Source of the DNA: JBOGEB01 sp050743125
GTDB taxonomy: Bacteria > Actinomycetota > Nitriliruptoria > Euzebyales > Egibacteraceae
DNA length: 32,246 nt
Direction of reading: 5' to 3'
NCBI GenBank assembly: GCA_050743125.1
Contig: JBOGEB010000024.1
Location: 1 to 32,246 of the forward strand
Part shown: in pieces, positions 1 through 7,691 of the stretch
How the letters are laid out: the number at the start of each line of letters is the position of its first letter
Position numbering within the stretch: position 1 is the first letter of the stretch
Program-made: the position numbers and the translations under genes
Notes under the pieces: model-generated
Told to the model about the DNA's origin: nothing
The model's input: only the letters and a program-made list of their open reading frames with translations
The model's database searches: none

Positions 1-107
1 TAGACCACGCCCATGCTCCCGCGCCCGAGCTGCCGCTCAATGCGGTAGCCGGGCAGCTCGCGGACGATGTCGCCCACATCGGGCAACTGGCCACTCGCAC
101 CAGCCAT
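1..107 (-). CDS. Serine/threonine protein kinase, N-terminal fragment (cut by window edge)
   Basis: The first 35 codons of a eukaryotic-type Ser/Thr kinase are visible, reading leftwards from ATG at 107. After a short lead, P-G-Y-R-I-E-R-Q-L-G-R-G-S-M-G-V-V is the first beta strand and glycine-rich ATP-binding loop (GxGxxGxV) of the kinase fold. Everything after the loop lies outside the window, so catalytic residues and any sensor domain cannot be judged. The upstream sequence has only a weak purine stretch (GGGGGTCAG) as ribosome site. Kinases of this type phosphorylate Thr/Ser, and FHA domains read phospho-Thr; the secretion ATPase at 20344 has an FHA domain. A functional link between the two is only a possibility. 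Confidence 0.8.
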   Translation of the reverse strand, partial: MAGASGQLPDVGDIVRELPGYRIERQLGRGSMGVV

Positions 108-566
108 CTTGCTCTGACCCCCGTTCCTGCGCCAATACTCCAGAACCGCGCAGGTCTTCCTAGCACTCCCACATTGCCATGTTTTGCCAGCGCACGCCGC
201 GATGCCGGCGGACACCTCCGTGGTCGTCGCAGGCGTGAGGGTGCTCACCACACGAGACACACAGGCCAGGGAGGTGGTTGCAGGCTGCGGGTGTTAGCCG
301 TTCATCGCCATGCCGCGTCCGCTGCGAAGACGAGGTAAGGCCGCCTCAGCGGGAGCCCTTAACTGCTCTGCCGCTCCGCCTCACCTCGTCATTATGTCGA
401 CCCGGTGCTGTTCCAGTCGTTCACCGCCGCCTTCAGCCTGGTCGGTAACGTGGCCGGCTACTACAACAGATCGGGTCCATTAGCGCCGAGGACGCCATCG
501 GCATGTCACGGTGGGCTTCACCCGGCCCAGCACTGCCTCTCGTAGGGACGGAGCGAAGCCCGTTCG
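108..566. other. Gene-poor stretch with relic coding traces
   Basis: I find no convincing intact gene in these 459 bases. An imperfect inverted repeat lies at 329-390. After it, on the plus strand at about 397-470, a short open stretch reads like real protein (V-D-P-V-L-F-Q-S-F-T-A-A-F-S-L-V-G-N), then slips frame near 475 and runs on without a recognisable match. It may be the end of a deleted gene. Divergent or terminal signals for the kinase and for the gene ending at 567 could also lie here, but none is clear. Confidence 0.4.
329..390. repeat. Imperfect inverted repeat
   Basis: GACGAGGTAAGGC (329-341) faces its near reverse complement GCCTCACCTCGTC (378-390), with further AGCGG/CCGCT pairing inside. 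The outer eight bases match perfectly. No T-run follows, so it is not a typical intrinsic terminator. It could be the end of a lost mobile element or a structured RNA; I cannot tell which. Confidence 0.45.
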
Positions 567-982
567 TCAGCGACGTGGCACCAGGTACCCGTCAGCGTTG
601 ACCCCCAGCGGGACCACGTCGCTGCACACCACCCGCTGGGCCGCAGCCGCCGCCTTGTCCTCGAACAGCGTCACGAGCATCCCCCGCCGCTCGTAGGGCT
701 GCACCTCATGGTCCGAAATCAAGCCCACGCAGAAGCGGGCACCCCACCCGTGATGCCGGCGAACGGTACCGGCCCGTCGACCGTTTCCAGCGGACCTCGG
801 CCTCGATGCAGCGGCAACTCCTCACCGAACGATTCGCTCGGGGGGATTGCCGTCCTGCCAGTTCTCGGAACGGCGATAGGCACAACGCCCTCGATGGGAG
901 GGCGGAGGGCACGACCGACATCGAGAACCCCGTCGTCCCCGATCTGAACGCGAGACCGGTCGATATCGGTGACCGCCAACAT
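567..982 (-). pseudogene. Frameshifted hypothetical protein, possible immunity partner of the RTX effector
   Basis: From ATG at 982 one frame reads M-L-A-V-T-D-I-D-R-S-R-V-Q-I-G-D-D-G and stays protein-like to about 740. It then hits a stop, while the neighbouring frame continues sensibly (A-R-F-C-V-G-L-I-S-D-H-E-V-Q-P-Y) to a TGA at 567. Joined, the product is about 138 residues with no signal peptide or membrane segment. It begins 25 bases after the stop of the RTX-effector relic on the same strand, the position taken by immunity genes elsewhere in this window. I do not recognise the family. The single slip lies near the G-rich run at about 735-745 and could be a real mutation or a sequence error. 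The start is uncertain because no strong ribosome site precedes it. Confidence 0.5.
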
Positions 983-1007
983 GGCGCTCGGCCCGTGGTT
1001 CGCCCGT

Positions 1008-2330
1008 TCAGCCGTCTGCTTGATAAAGCTGCTCCGCGGGGACGAGCCGGATGTAGTCCTCGTCGTCGAAGGGCCACCACCCGACGTCGGAGTCTCGGCC
1101 GGCAGGGTCAAGGTCTTCGAGCCCTTTGCGGCCGGTGGGCGACGTACGGAGGAACTCGAGATCAGAGTCGATCCGCTCCTCCCAGACTGCGAACTGCTCA
1201 TCGTTCATCCAGTCCGATTTCTCGACGTGGATTGCCTGCGAGCAGGGCTCACCGGTGAGCTCGATGGTGACCTGGCGCTCGGTGGCCACGCTCCACTCTC
1301 CGCGCTCCCGATAGGCGGTGTCCTGCCCTTCCCCGCCGTCCACTTTGTCGGTACCTCGGCCGCCGTAGAGCTTGTCGTCCCCGGCGCCTCCGGTCAGGGT
1401 GTCGTCGTCCAGGCCTCCGGAGAGGACGTCGCTGCCGGCACCGCTGTCGAGCGCGTCCTTGCCGGAACTGCCCTCCAGGTAGTCAAGGCCGGCGTCGCCG
1501 TAGAGGTGGGCGTCGCCGCGACCCCCATAAGTGGTGTCGTCCTGGTCGCCGCCAGAGAGCCGGTCGTTGCCGTCTTGGCCGTCGATGTAATCGCGACCCT
1601 CCCCCCGTACGCCTCATCGTCGCCGGCGCCCGCGTCGATCTGGTCGTGGCCCTCGCCGCCGTAGATCACATTGTTGCCGCTGCCGCCGATCCAAACGCCG
1701 CTGCGGGTGCGCCCGCCGATCTCGTCATTGTCCCTTCCGCCGAGGTGATCGCGAGCGGGACGTTCGGGTCCACCTCGATGACGTCTTTGCCTGCCCCGGG
1801 ACGGATCACGAGGTTCCGGGCCTGCTCGTCGGTCAGCACCCGTGACTCGACGACGCAGCTTTGCCCTGGCCGCAGCGGGTCGTCTTCCAAGATCTCCACG
1901 ACCATCTTGCCGTCGCGGGTGACGACCCGGATGTGGGCGTTGCCCTTCGGTGGTGTTCAGGATTGTGCGGTCGCCGTCCTGGATCAGGTTGATCTTTGGG
2001 GCGTCCAGCGACGACGCGTGCACCTGTGACTCGTCGGCCGATGCGATGCCGTCAGGGCCAATGCTGCTGTCGGCGCGCTCGAACGCTGACGCCATTCCAG
2101 CCACGAACTTGGCCAGCCGAGGCGCATCAGCGGAGGTCGCGACCATGTCGACGTCGAGCGGCGGGACTTTCGGCAGGAACTCCCGCCACCCACGGCTGTG
2201 ACGGAAGTCGTCCAGCGCCCCCCGCAACCACCCAGCCTTCACCTCCATCAGTGGAGATGTCGTAGCCCACGTCAGCGAACGCGTGCAGCGCGGCCGGCCG
2301 AGCTGAAACTGTTGCCTGTTGGATGGGCAT
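1008..2330 (-). pseudogene. Broken T7SS-type effector with RTX calcium-binding repeats
   Basis: From ATG at 2330 the protein starts with A-T-V-S-A-R-P-A-A-L-H-A-F, the leader shared by the effectors of this window. After a frame change near 2235 it continues with a helical part containing F-V-A-G-M-A-S-A-F-E-R-A-D-S-S, equivalent to the WVGR-GEAF-ADRA stretch of the paralogs. Further slips occur near 1945, 1740 and at the C-run 1601-1606. The middle (about 1345-1740) encodes roughly ten glycine/aspartate nonapeptides of RTX type (for example G-G-A-G-D-D-K-L-Y-G-G), which bind Ca2+ in secreted proteins. The last 100 residues contain D-S-D-L-E-F-L-R-T-S-P-T-G-R, a stretch I associate with the region before the HExxH of M91/NleD-like peptidases, but no HExxH is present here. 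Four slips in 1.3 kb argue for a dead gene. Confidence 0.7.
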
Positions 2331-2801
2331 GGGTCGTTGGAGGTGGAGTGTCTCGACCGCCTCTTTTCAATGCCTACGTGCCGAACCTGCAGGTCGGCGG
2401 GCAGGTCGCCAACTTCCTCACCAAGCATCTGGACGCGCCGGTGCCCTCGCCGGCGATGCTGGGCAAGATCGGCAACCGCTTCCGGGCCGCGGTCACCGCG
2501 CTCGCCGAGCAGCGTGAGATCCCGGTGATCCGCTTCGGCAAGGACGACCGCAAGATCGACGTCGTCCGCCCCTACCCGGATGCCGCGACCGGGCCTGGTG
2601 TGGTCGCGATCGGGGTGGCTCAAGAGTTCCAGTCGGTGTTCGCGGGCAACACCACCACCCGTGAGGGCAACACTCCCCTCGTTCAGCTTCGCCAAGGCCG
2701 ACCGGCGGGTGATCTGCTGCTACTCGGCCGTCTGGGACGCCCAGCTCGGCCCGGGATTCATCAAGATCTGCTCCTACTTCCCGTACCCGGCCAAGGTGTG
2801 A
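2319..2801 (+). pseudogene. N-terminal relic of a large actinobacterial hypothetical protein
   Basis: Three frames read in succession give one recognisable protein. The first is L-E-V-E-C-L-D-R-L-F (about 2337-2366), the second N-A-Y-V-P-N-L-Q-V-G-G-Q-V-A-N-F through V-A-Q-E-F-Q-S-V-F-A-G (about 2370-2670), and the third F-S-F-A-K-A-D-R-R-V and F-I-K-I-C-S-Y-F-P-Y-P-A-K-V (about 2685-2798). This pattern belongs to a widespread family of roughly 500-600 residue hypothetical proteins that I know only from sequence; its function is unknown to me. Two frameshifts and a TGA where the family has Trp (K-V-W) end it, and the C-terminal two thirds are missing. It overlaps the start of the opposite-strand RTX relic at 2330, so its arrival may have helped to silence that gene. 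Confidence 0.65.
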
Positions 2802-2910
2802 AGGATCCCTAGCGTCTCCGATGCGAGGCAGCACAGAGGGTAGGGCAGGCGCTGCTGGTTGTACGCCTTCCTCGGTGGGCACGACACCAAACCCGCGAGA
2901 ACTCGACAGC

Positions 2911-3924
2911 TCAGCTTCGCGGATCGACCCAGTCGCGATGGTAGGCACGCCAGTCCTCTGGGGTCGCGGCGAAGTCGACGTAGAGGGCCACGCCGAAAGG
3001 AGCCCGGCGCGGGTGCCCTGAGACCGCGAGCCGCACGCCCCGCACCGCAGCCGCGACCGTCTCAGCCGATTCGTGGTGGCCGAGATCGTCGGTGTGGAAC
3101 GCGGGCACGCCCATGAGCAACTCGGCGTCATCGCCTACGGCGGCGAGCGCGAGCCGCGTCTGGCGGGCGACAAAGCCGCCGTACAGCGATCCCACCGGAA
3201 GCGCAGTATCGTAGCTCATGATCGCGATCTGGTTCACATGCCCCGCGACCATCCGGAGGTAGCGGACAGACCAGAACTGGGGGCGGCCGGTAAACGCCCG
3301 CGCCGCCTCGGCCATCCCCGGCAGCGGCTCGACCTGATCGGCGGACACGGACAGCACGGCGCCTCGTGGCGCGATCGCCGCTGCGGTCCGATCCAGGAGG
3401 TCGAGGAAGCCGGCGTCACCGTCCCGGATCGGCTCCAGGTCATAGTGCACGCCGTCGAAGCCGTCACCGAGCACCGCGAGCGCGGAGGAGGCCACACGCT
3501 GGCGCGTCGCCAGCCGCTCCAGGTTGAGTCGATCCGCGCCGACCACGTTGCCCAGCCACGCGGAGACGCGCACGCCGGGGATCGCCGTCCGAAACCGCTG
3601 GAGGAAGGTGCGTGCTGCTGGGCGGAGCGCGGGGTCGAGGGACCCGTCGTCAGCGAGCGGGCCAACATGCACGTAGACGTCACGGATCCCGCTGCCGTTG
3701 ACCAGCCTCCCCAGCGCTGCCATGTCCTTCGGTCCACGTCGACCATCGACCCAGGCGTGGCCCATCCAGAGCGCGTCGTGCCCGGTCGAACGCGCCGAGG
3801 GCGACGGCTGCCCCGTGTACTGCACACGCAGCGCAACGCCCGCCGCCACCACGGGAAGGAGGGCCAGCGATACCACGCCCATGATCCAGGCGAGGCGGCG
3901 CCGGCCGTCAGTCGACCGGGCCAT
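2911..3924 (-). CDS. Membrane-anchored GH18-like glycoside hydrolase
   Basis: A 337-residue protein. Residues 10-33 form one membrane segment after an Arg-rich start (R-R-L-A-W-I-M-G-V-V-S-L-A-L-L-P), so the body should lie outside the membrane. The body resembles a GH18-type TIM barrel. F-D-G-V-H-Y-D-L-E-P-I at about residues 156-166 fits the DGxxxDxE strand-4 signature, with E164 as the likely acid. I-A-I-M-S-Y-D and L-L-M-G-V-P-A-F further on are also typical barrel strands. The ATG at 3924 was chosen because it excludes an unconvincing upstream extension and overlaps the end of the lipoprotein gene by 17 bases, suggesting coupled translation. As third gene behind a wall-active effector and a lipoprotein it may modify or protect the cell wall. 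That role is inference; substrate unknown. Confidence 0.65.
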   Translation of the reverse strand: MARSTDGRRRLAWIMGVVSLALLPVVAAGVALRVQYTGQPSPSARSTGHDALWMGHAWVDGRRGPKDMAALGRLVNGSGIRDVYVHVGPLADDGSLDPALRPAARTFLQRFRTAIPGVRVSAWLGNVVGADRLNLERLATRQRVASSALAVLGDGFDGVHYDLEPIRDGDAGFLDLLDRTAAAIAPRGAVLSVSADQVEPLPGMAEAARAFTGRPQFWSVRYLRMVAGHVNQIAIMSYDTALPVGSLYGGFVARQTRLALAAVGDDAELLMGVPAFHTDDLGHHESAETVAAAVRGVRLAVSGHPRRAPFGVALYVDFAATPEDWRAYHRDWVDPRS

Positions 3925-4387
3925 GGCGGACAACGATCCCGCCAAGCACGTCGGCGACCCGCTGCGCCTGATCGTAGGCATCGACGTTGACCAGCCAGTT
4001 CGCGCCGACCACAAAGACCGCGGGCAGCCACGGCCGCTCGGTCAGCCTGCGCACGGACTCGTCACGGTCAGCGGGCGAGCCAAAGACCACAATGACCGCG
4101 CTCTCCGATTCGAGGGTGCAGTCGATCCGGTCCGGGCGCGTCGTGCGCCGATCCGTACACGTCAGGCCGGCAACCCCCAGCTTGTCGGCGATCTCCTCCA
4201 TCGATTGGTAGCGGGGCTGATCCGGGATTCGGGTGATGATCTCGTCGGCCTCATTCGAGGAGTTCACCGAGGACACGACCTCCGAGTTGGACAAGGAGCA
4301 GGCGGTAGCACACGCTGTGGCGACTACGGCCAGCAGCAGGAAGATTCCTCGCTGCATAGCCCGCCGCCATCGCATCGCTGCCACCAT
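3908..4387 (-). CDS. Exported lipoprotein, candidate immunity protein
   Basis: A 159-residue protein. M-R-W-R-R-A-M-Q-R-G is followed by a hydrophobic stretch and a cysteine pair region (V-A-T-A-C-A-T-A-C-S), a plausible signal peptide with lipobox. The mature part is small, with D-E-I-I-T-R-I-P-D-Q and two further cysteines (L-T-C-T, D-C-T-L), and no family I recognise. The start at 4387 is supported by GGGAGGG nine bases upstream; 4375 and 4357 are in-frame alternatives. It begins 29 bases after the stop of the lytic-transglycosylase-like effector. An effector that cuts peptidoglycan would need immunity outside the membrane, so an exported lipoprotein fits the immunity role. Function is inferred from position and topology only. 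Confidence 0.6.
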   Translation of the reverse strand: MVAAMRWRRAMQRGIFLLLAVVATACATACSLSNSEVVSSVNSSNEADEIITRIPDQPRYQSMEEIADKLGVAGLTCTDRRTTRPDRIDCTLESESAVIVVFGSPADRDESVRRLTERPWLPAVFVVGANWLVNVDAYDQAQRVADVLGGIVVRHGPVD

Positions 4388-4416
4388 TGGCGGCACCCTC
4401 CCTGGCATGGGAGGGA

Positions 4417-5592
4417 TCACCGCGGTGGCGGGGCGGGAGGCGGTGTGGGAGCGGGACCAGGTGGCGGCATGCTGGTCGGGGGAGGTGGAACCGTTGGCGG
4501 CAGCCGTTCCTTCGTGATTTCGGCCCCGATCTGGACTCCTGGCGGAGGGGGGTAGGGGAAGTTGAGGTGTACGCGCTGGCGCTCGGGCTCCCCGATGAGA
4601 GGCGGGTCGGGAGATCGCTGCGCCGCGAGCGTCTCCAGGGCGCGGCGGCGCTCTTCCGGGCTCAGCCGCTCCCACTCCAACGCCGCGTCGATGGCGGGCA
4701 TCACCCGGTCCCAGTTCTTTCCCCGTTCGTAAATCTCGTTCTGGCGGCCTTCCGTCGCGTCCCCGAACTTGCGGTTGCCTTCCCTGACCTGGTCACTGTC
4801 GCTCGCGTAGAGGTAGAAGGTCTGCTTATCGGACCAGTCACCCTGCTTGTGCTGGAGGTCCTTCAGGTACAGCCCGGCGAGATAGATCGCCGACCTCTGG
4901 TCCACTTCGAGCCACTTGGCCAGCTCGTCGTCGCTGTAGGAGTTGAGGTCCCGGCCGTTCACGTCAGTCAAGTGGTGGGTGCGGATGAGATCCCGCAGCG
5001 TCGACACCTTCATGTGAGCGACACCGAGTGATTTGTCCGGCCTGATGCCGAGCTCGCGCAGTGACCAGTTGAAGAACTGCCCGAACTCATCGACGGGACC
5101 GGCAGGGTCTGCGTTTTGGTACCACTGCTGCTCCTGCCACAGGATCATCAACATCAGCTGCTCGCTGATGCCGACCTGGCGCGCCACCTCGCGAGCGTAC
5201 TGCACAAGCTCAGGCGACAGGTTGACCGGGTGGTCCTGGTACTGGAGCAGCTGCCGGGCGATGTCTAGGGCAATGCGCTCACGTGCGGCGTTGACCGCCT
5301 CGTCGGTGGTGAGCACCACGCCTGGTGGCACCGGTCCGGTGGCGCGGTCGGCCTGGCGGAACGCCTCGCCGATCCGCCCGACCCACACGTCACGTTCGAC
5401 CATCCCCTTCGCGTACACACCCAGATCCTGCGCGAGCGCGGTGTGATCCGCACCGAACTCACGGGAGCGCGTCGCATACGCCTCGAGGGCGGGCAAAAGG
5501 CCGCTCGCTGTAGTCTGCAACTCGTGGTCTACCGGTTCGAGCCTTGAGCGGTACGCCGCGAGATTGTCAGGACGAGCCGAGACCGTGGTCAC
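4417..5592 (-). CDS. T7SS-type effector with lytic-transglycosylase-like domain and proline-rich tail
   Basis: A 391-residue protein starting at GTG 5592 (AGGGA about nine bases upstream), giving V-T-T-V-S-A-R-P-D-N-L-A-A-Y. Residues 1-120 are the common leader, with W-V-G-R-I-G-E-A-F-R-Q-A-D-R-A and P-P-G-V-V-L-T-T-D-E-A. From about residue 130 a helical domain resembles soluble lytic transglycosylases (GH23 fold). I-L-W-Q-E-Q-Q-W-Y-Q-N places E154 as catalytic glutamate, S-L-G-V-A-H-M-K-V-S-T-L (about 187-198) matches the usual G-x-x-Q/H-x-x-P-S-T region, and A-I-Y-L-A-G-L-Y-L-K-D-L fits the following helix. The last 55 residues are very rich in proline. A likely role is cleavage of target peptidoglycan after T7SS export. 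The catalytic assignment rests on motif resemblance only. The lipoprotein downstream is the probable immunity factor. Confidence 0.65.
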   Translation of the reverse strand: MTTVSARPDNLAAYRSRLEPVDHELQTTASGLLPALEAYATRSREFGADHTALAQDLGVYAKGMVERDVWVGRIGEAFRQADRATGPVPPGVVLTTDEAVNAARERIALDIARQLLQYQDHPVNLSPELVQYAREVARQVGISEQLMLMILWQEQQWYQNADPAGPVDEFGQFFNWSLRELGIRPDKSLGVAHMKVSTLRDLIRTHHLTDVNGRDLNSYSDDELAKWLEVDQRSAIYLAGLYLKDLQHKQGDWSDKQTFYLYASDSDQVREGNRKFGDATEGRQNEIYERGKNWDRVMPAIDAALEWERLSPEERRRALETLAAQRSPDPPLIGEPERQRVHLNFPYPPPPGVQIGAEITKERLPPTVPPPPTSMPPPGPAPTPPPAPPPR

Positions 5593-5664
5593 GACAGATT
5601 CCCTGCCGAGCATGGCCCAAAGATGAGGGGATGCCAGGTGCGGCTGAGGGCGAGCACAGGTGCG

Positions 5665-6153
5665 CTATCTCGTGTCGCGGTCCGCGATGTCGCGGAGATC
5701 ACGCAGCAGCTCTGCCCACTCGTCGGCGCTCAGCTCGGTCTCTGGTCCCTGGGGCACGAGCTCCTCGGTCTCTGCCGGCTCCTGATCTTCGAGCGGCGGA
5801 AAGGCCTCGAGATACGCTGCCTGCACAGCAGGATGGACGAACGCCGCCGCGTCAGCACCGTCTGAGGCGTCGCCACGCTCCCAGAACGCGCGGGCCTCGC
5901 TGTCCAGATCCTCGATGTCCCATCCCGTCGGCGCCAGACGGGCACTCAGCTCGGTCACCGCGGGGACCAGGTCAGCATCGACGTAAGCCAGATCGGTGAC
6001 CGCCTGCCACAAGCCGGGATCCTTGTACGCCTCTACGGGGATGCGCTCTATGACCGGATGGTTCAGCGCATCGACCACGTCATCGATCACCGCCGTCGCC
6101 TCATCGGCGTCGCGGGCCTCGACCCACAGCACGAGCTGGACCTGGACGGCCAT
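5665..6153 (-). CDS. Candidate cytosolic immunity protein for the Ntox17-like toxin
   Basis: A 162-residue acidic protein with no signal peptide or membrane segment. Its ATG at 6153 shares one base with the TGA of the toxin gene (TGATG), so translation is probably coupled. It opens with a beta strand (V-Q-V-Q-L-V-L-W-V-E-A) and helices, then a long acidic C-terminus (E-P-A-E-T-E-E-L-V-P-Q-G-P). I do not recognise the family. Immediate position behind an RNase-type toxin and strong negative charge, which would suit masking a nucleic-acid-binding surface, make immunity the best guess. The gap to the next gene (GTG 5592) is 72 bases. Confidence 0.6.
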   Translation of the reverse strand: MAVQVQLVLWVEARDADEATAVIDDVVDALNHPVIERIPVEAYKDPGLWQAVTDLAYVDADLVPAVTELSARLAPTGWDIEDLDSEARAFWERGDASDGADAAAFVHPAVQAAYLEAFPPLEDQEPAETEELVPQGPETELSADEWAELLRDLRDIADRDTR

Positions 6154-7179
6154 CAGTGCGTAATCCTCCCGTCAGTCCCGACGTTCACATGCCTGCCGTC
6201 CTTACTCAGCCGCTCGACGAGCGGGCTCGAGGCGTTCGGCTTGTCCTTGGGCCGCTGAACATCCCATTCGCGTTTGCTGCGGTCAAAGGGCCATACGTTG
6301 CCGTAGCGGTCTACAAACCCCATCCGCCCGTTCTGCGCCCTTGCCTTGAGGGGTCTGTTCGGGTCCCAGTTCTTTGGCGGGACGAACGCCACTGGCCCCT
6401 CAGTCGGCAGCTTGAGATCCTTTGCCTTTTGCAGCCAGCCGCCGTTCTCGTAGGCCTTCTGAGCATCACTGTGCACGCGGTTCAGCGTGCTCAGCGCGTT
6501 CTGCACCCTGCTCAGCGTTTGGGGATTGCCGAGCTTGGGGAGATCTTTGATCTCATTGATCCCGAAGGGCTTGAGCATGTTGAAGAGCGCAGCGTCATCG
6601 AGATGCTTCAGCCCCTCGAAGCTCTTCCGGAACTTCGCTGCCCATTTCGCGAATTTGCTTAAGTCGCCGGCATAAGGGACCATCGCGGCGATTGAGAGGC
6701 CGACGCCGGTCCAATCCCCTTTGAACAGGGAGAGGAGACCGGAGACGCCGTCGGAGATCGGTGTCGGATCAGCGATGCCGGCGAGATCGGCGATGAGGAT
6801 GGCGAGGTCCCCACCGTCCAACCCGCCCTCCGGCACCAGCTCCTCTGTCTGCGGCTCGATCCGCTCTCGCGCGGCCGCTACCGCTTCCTCGGTGCTGAGC
6901 ACCACGCCCGGCGCCACCGGCCCTTGTGCCCGGTCGGCCTGGCGAAACGCCTCAGCAACGCGCCCAACCCGCCAGTCGAGCTGCTCCATCAGGACTGCGT
7001 GCACGCTCAGATCATGCGCCAACGCGGTGTAATCCGCGCCAAAGTCGCGGCAACGCGCCTTGTAGGTTTCAAGGCTCTGCAGCAAGTTGCTCGCTATGGT
7101 CTGCAGGTTCCGGTCCGCCCCTTCAAGCCGCGAGCAGTAGGCCGCCAGATTGTCCGGCCCGGGCCGAGACCGTGGTCAC
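6153..7179 (-). pseudogene. T7SS-type effector with Ntox17-like C-terminus, N-terminal frameshift
   Basis: The natural start is GTG 7179 (V-T-T-V-S-A-R), preceded by AGGGAGAAG and 14 bases after the WXG100 stop. The paralogs read A-R-P-D-N-L-A-A-Y here, but an extra G near 7158-7163 shifts the frame; from about 7155 the correct frame runs uninterrupted to 6153. It has the leader with R-V-G-R-V-A-E-A-F-R-Q-A-D-R-A, a linker with D-P-T-P-I-S-D-G-V shared with the 25461 effector, a pretoxin part ending F-V-P-P-K-N-W-D, and a tip with R-M-G-F-V-D-R-Y-G-N-V-W, E-W-D-V-Q and S-K-D-G-R-H-V-N-V-G-T-D-G-R-I-T-H. That tip matches my memory of Ntox17, a predicted RNase toxin with conserved His/Asp. If the slip is a sequencing error, the gene is functional; about 341 codons. 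Confidence 0.65.
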
Positions 7180-7192
7180 GACAGACTTCTCC

Positions 7193-7525
7193 CTATCTCG
7201 CCGGTACGCCGCCGCACGGTTGCGCAGCGCGCGCGGTGACCCGTCGTTGCTGCTCTGCCGTCGCGTCCGAGGTGGCTTGCCGGATCGCGCCCACTGCGCG
7301 CCGGAGCGCCGCGACCAAGTCACCTGCCTGACGCAGCGCGGAACCCAGCGCCTGGTCAAACTCTGTCCGGGCCGCGCCCGACCAGTCCACACGAGCGTCC
7401 TGCGCCTGGGCGGCGCGGTCCTTGCTCACCTGGTCGAGCTGGCTGGCAGCGCGCTCCAGCGCAGCGATCGCCTCGGCGGCGGCGGCCTTGTCGAAGGCCA
7501 CATCCTCCCAGATCGAGCCGCTCAT
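7193..7525 (-). CDS. WXG100-like partner protein of the adjacent toxin
   Basis: A 110-residue helical-hairpin protein starting M-S-G-S-I-W-E-D-V-A-F-D-K. The ATG at 7525 has GGAGG six bases upstream, which settles the start against a longer reading. D-W-S-G in the middle occupies the turn position of the WXG motif, and A-F-D at the start is shared with the 25094 and 14075 proteins. The second helix (A-L-R-Q-A-G-D-L-V-A-A-L-R-R) is almost identical to that of the 25094 protein. WXG100 proteins form heterodimers and carry T7SS substrates. The toxin start lies 14 bases after its stop, so it is likely the export partner of that toxin. Confidence 0.8.
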   Translation of the reverse strand: MSGSIWEDVAFDKAAAAEAIAALERAASQLDQVSKDRAAQAQDARVDWSGAARTEFDQALGSALRQAGDLVAALRRAVGAIRQATSDATAEQQRRVTARAAQPCGGVPAR

Positions 7526-7691
7526 CGCACCTCCACTGCTTTGGGAGCAATGGCTCAAGCTCAACAGTACCCTCTGGGTGGGCGCCGCAAGCTCAACACA
7601 AAACTGCCGCTCCTTGCCATGATGTGCCTACAAATCACGCAGCCCGATCTACCGCCCGCGAAGCCGCCACGCGTGCGGCAGCCAAACAGCC
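7526..7691. promoter_or_regulatory. Divergent intergenic region with an 11-bp direct repeat
   Basis: These 166 bases separate the minus-strand WXG100/toxin operon from the plus-strand RHS gene and must hold both promoters. CAAGCTCAACA occurs twice, at 7556-7566 and 7588-7598, with starts 32 bases (about three helical turns) apart, which would suit a regulator binding one DNA face. A possible -10 for the RHS gene is TACAAA at about 7629. No confident -35 boxes were found. Confidence 0.4.

Noticed and set aside
235..248. GTGAG-GGTG-CTCAC small hairpin
   Set aside because: Five pairs only, no T-run and no gene end beside it; expected by chance in GC-rich DNA.
1394..2695. A 433-codon minus-strand open frame
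   Set aside because: It is a composite: parts of it are the true frame of the RTX relic, others are off-frame Arg/Pro-rich readings, and its upstream third is antisense to the plus-strand relic.
3073..3990. A 305-codon plus-strand frame
   Set aside because: It lies antisense to the GH18-like gene, which has a membrane segment, active-site motif and operon context.
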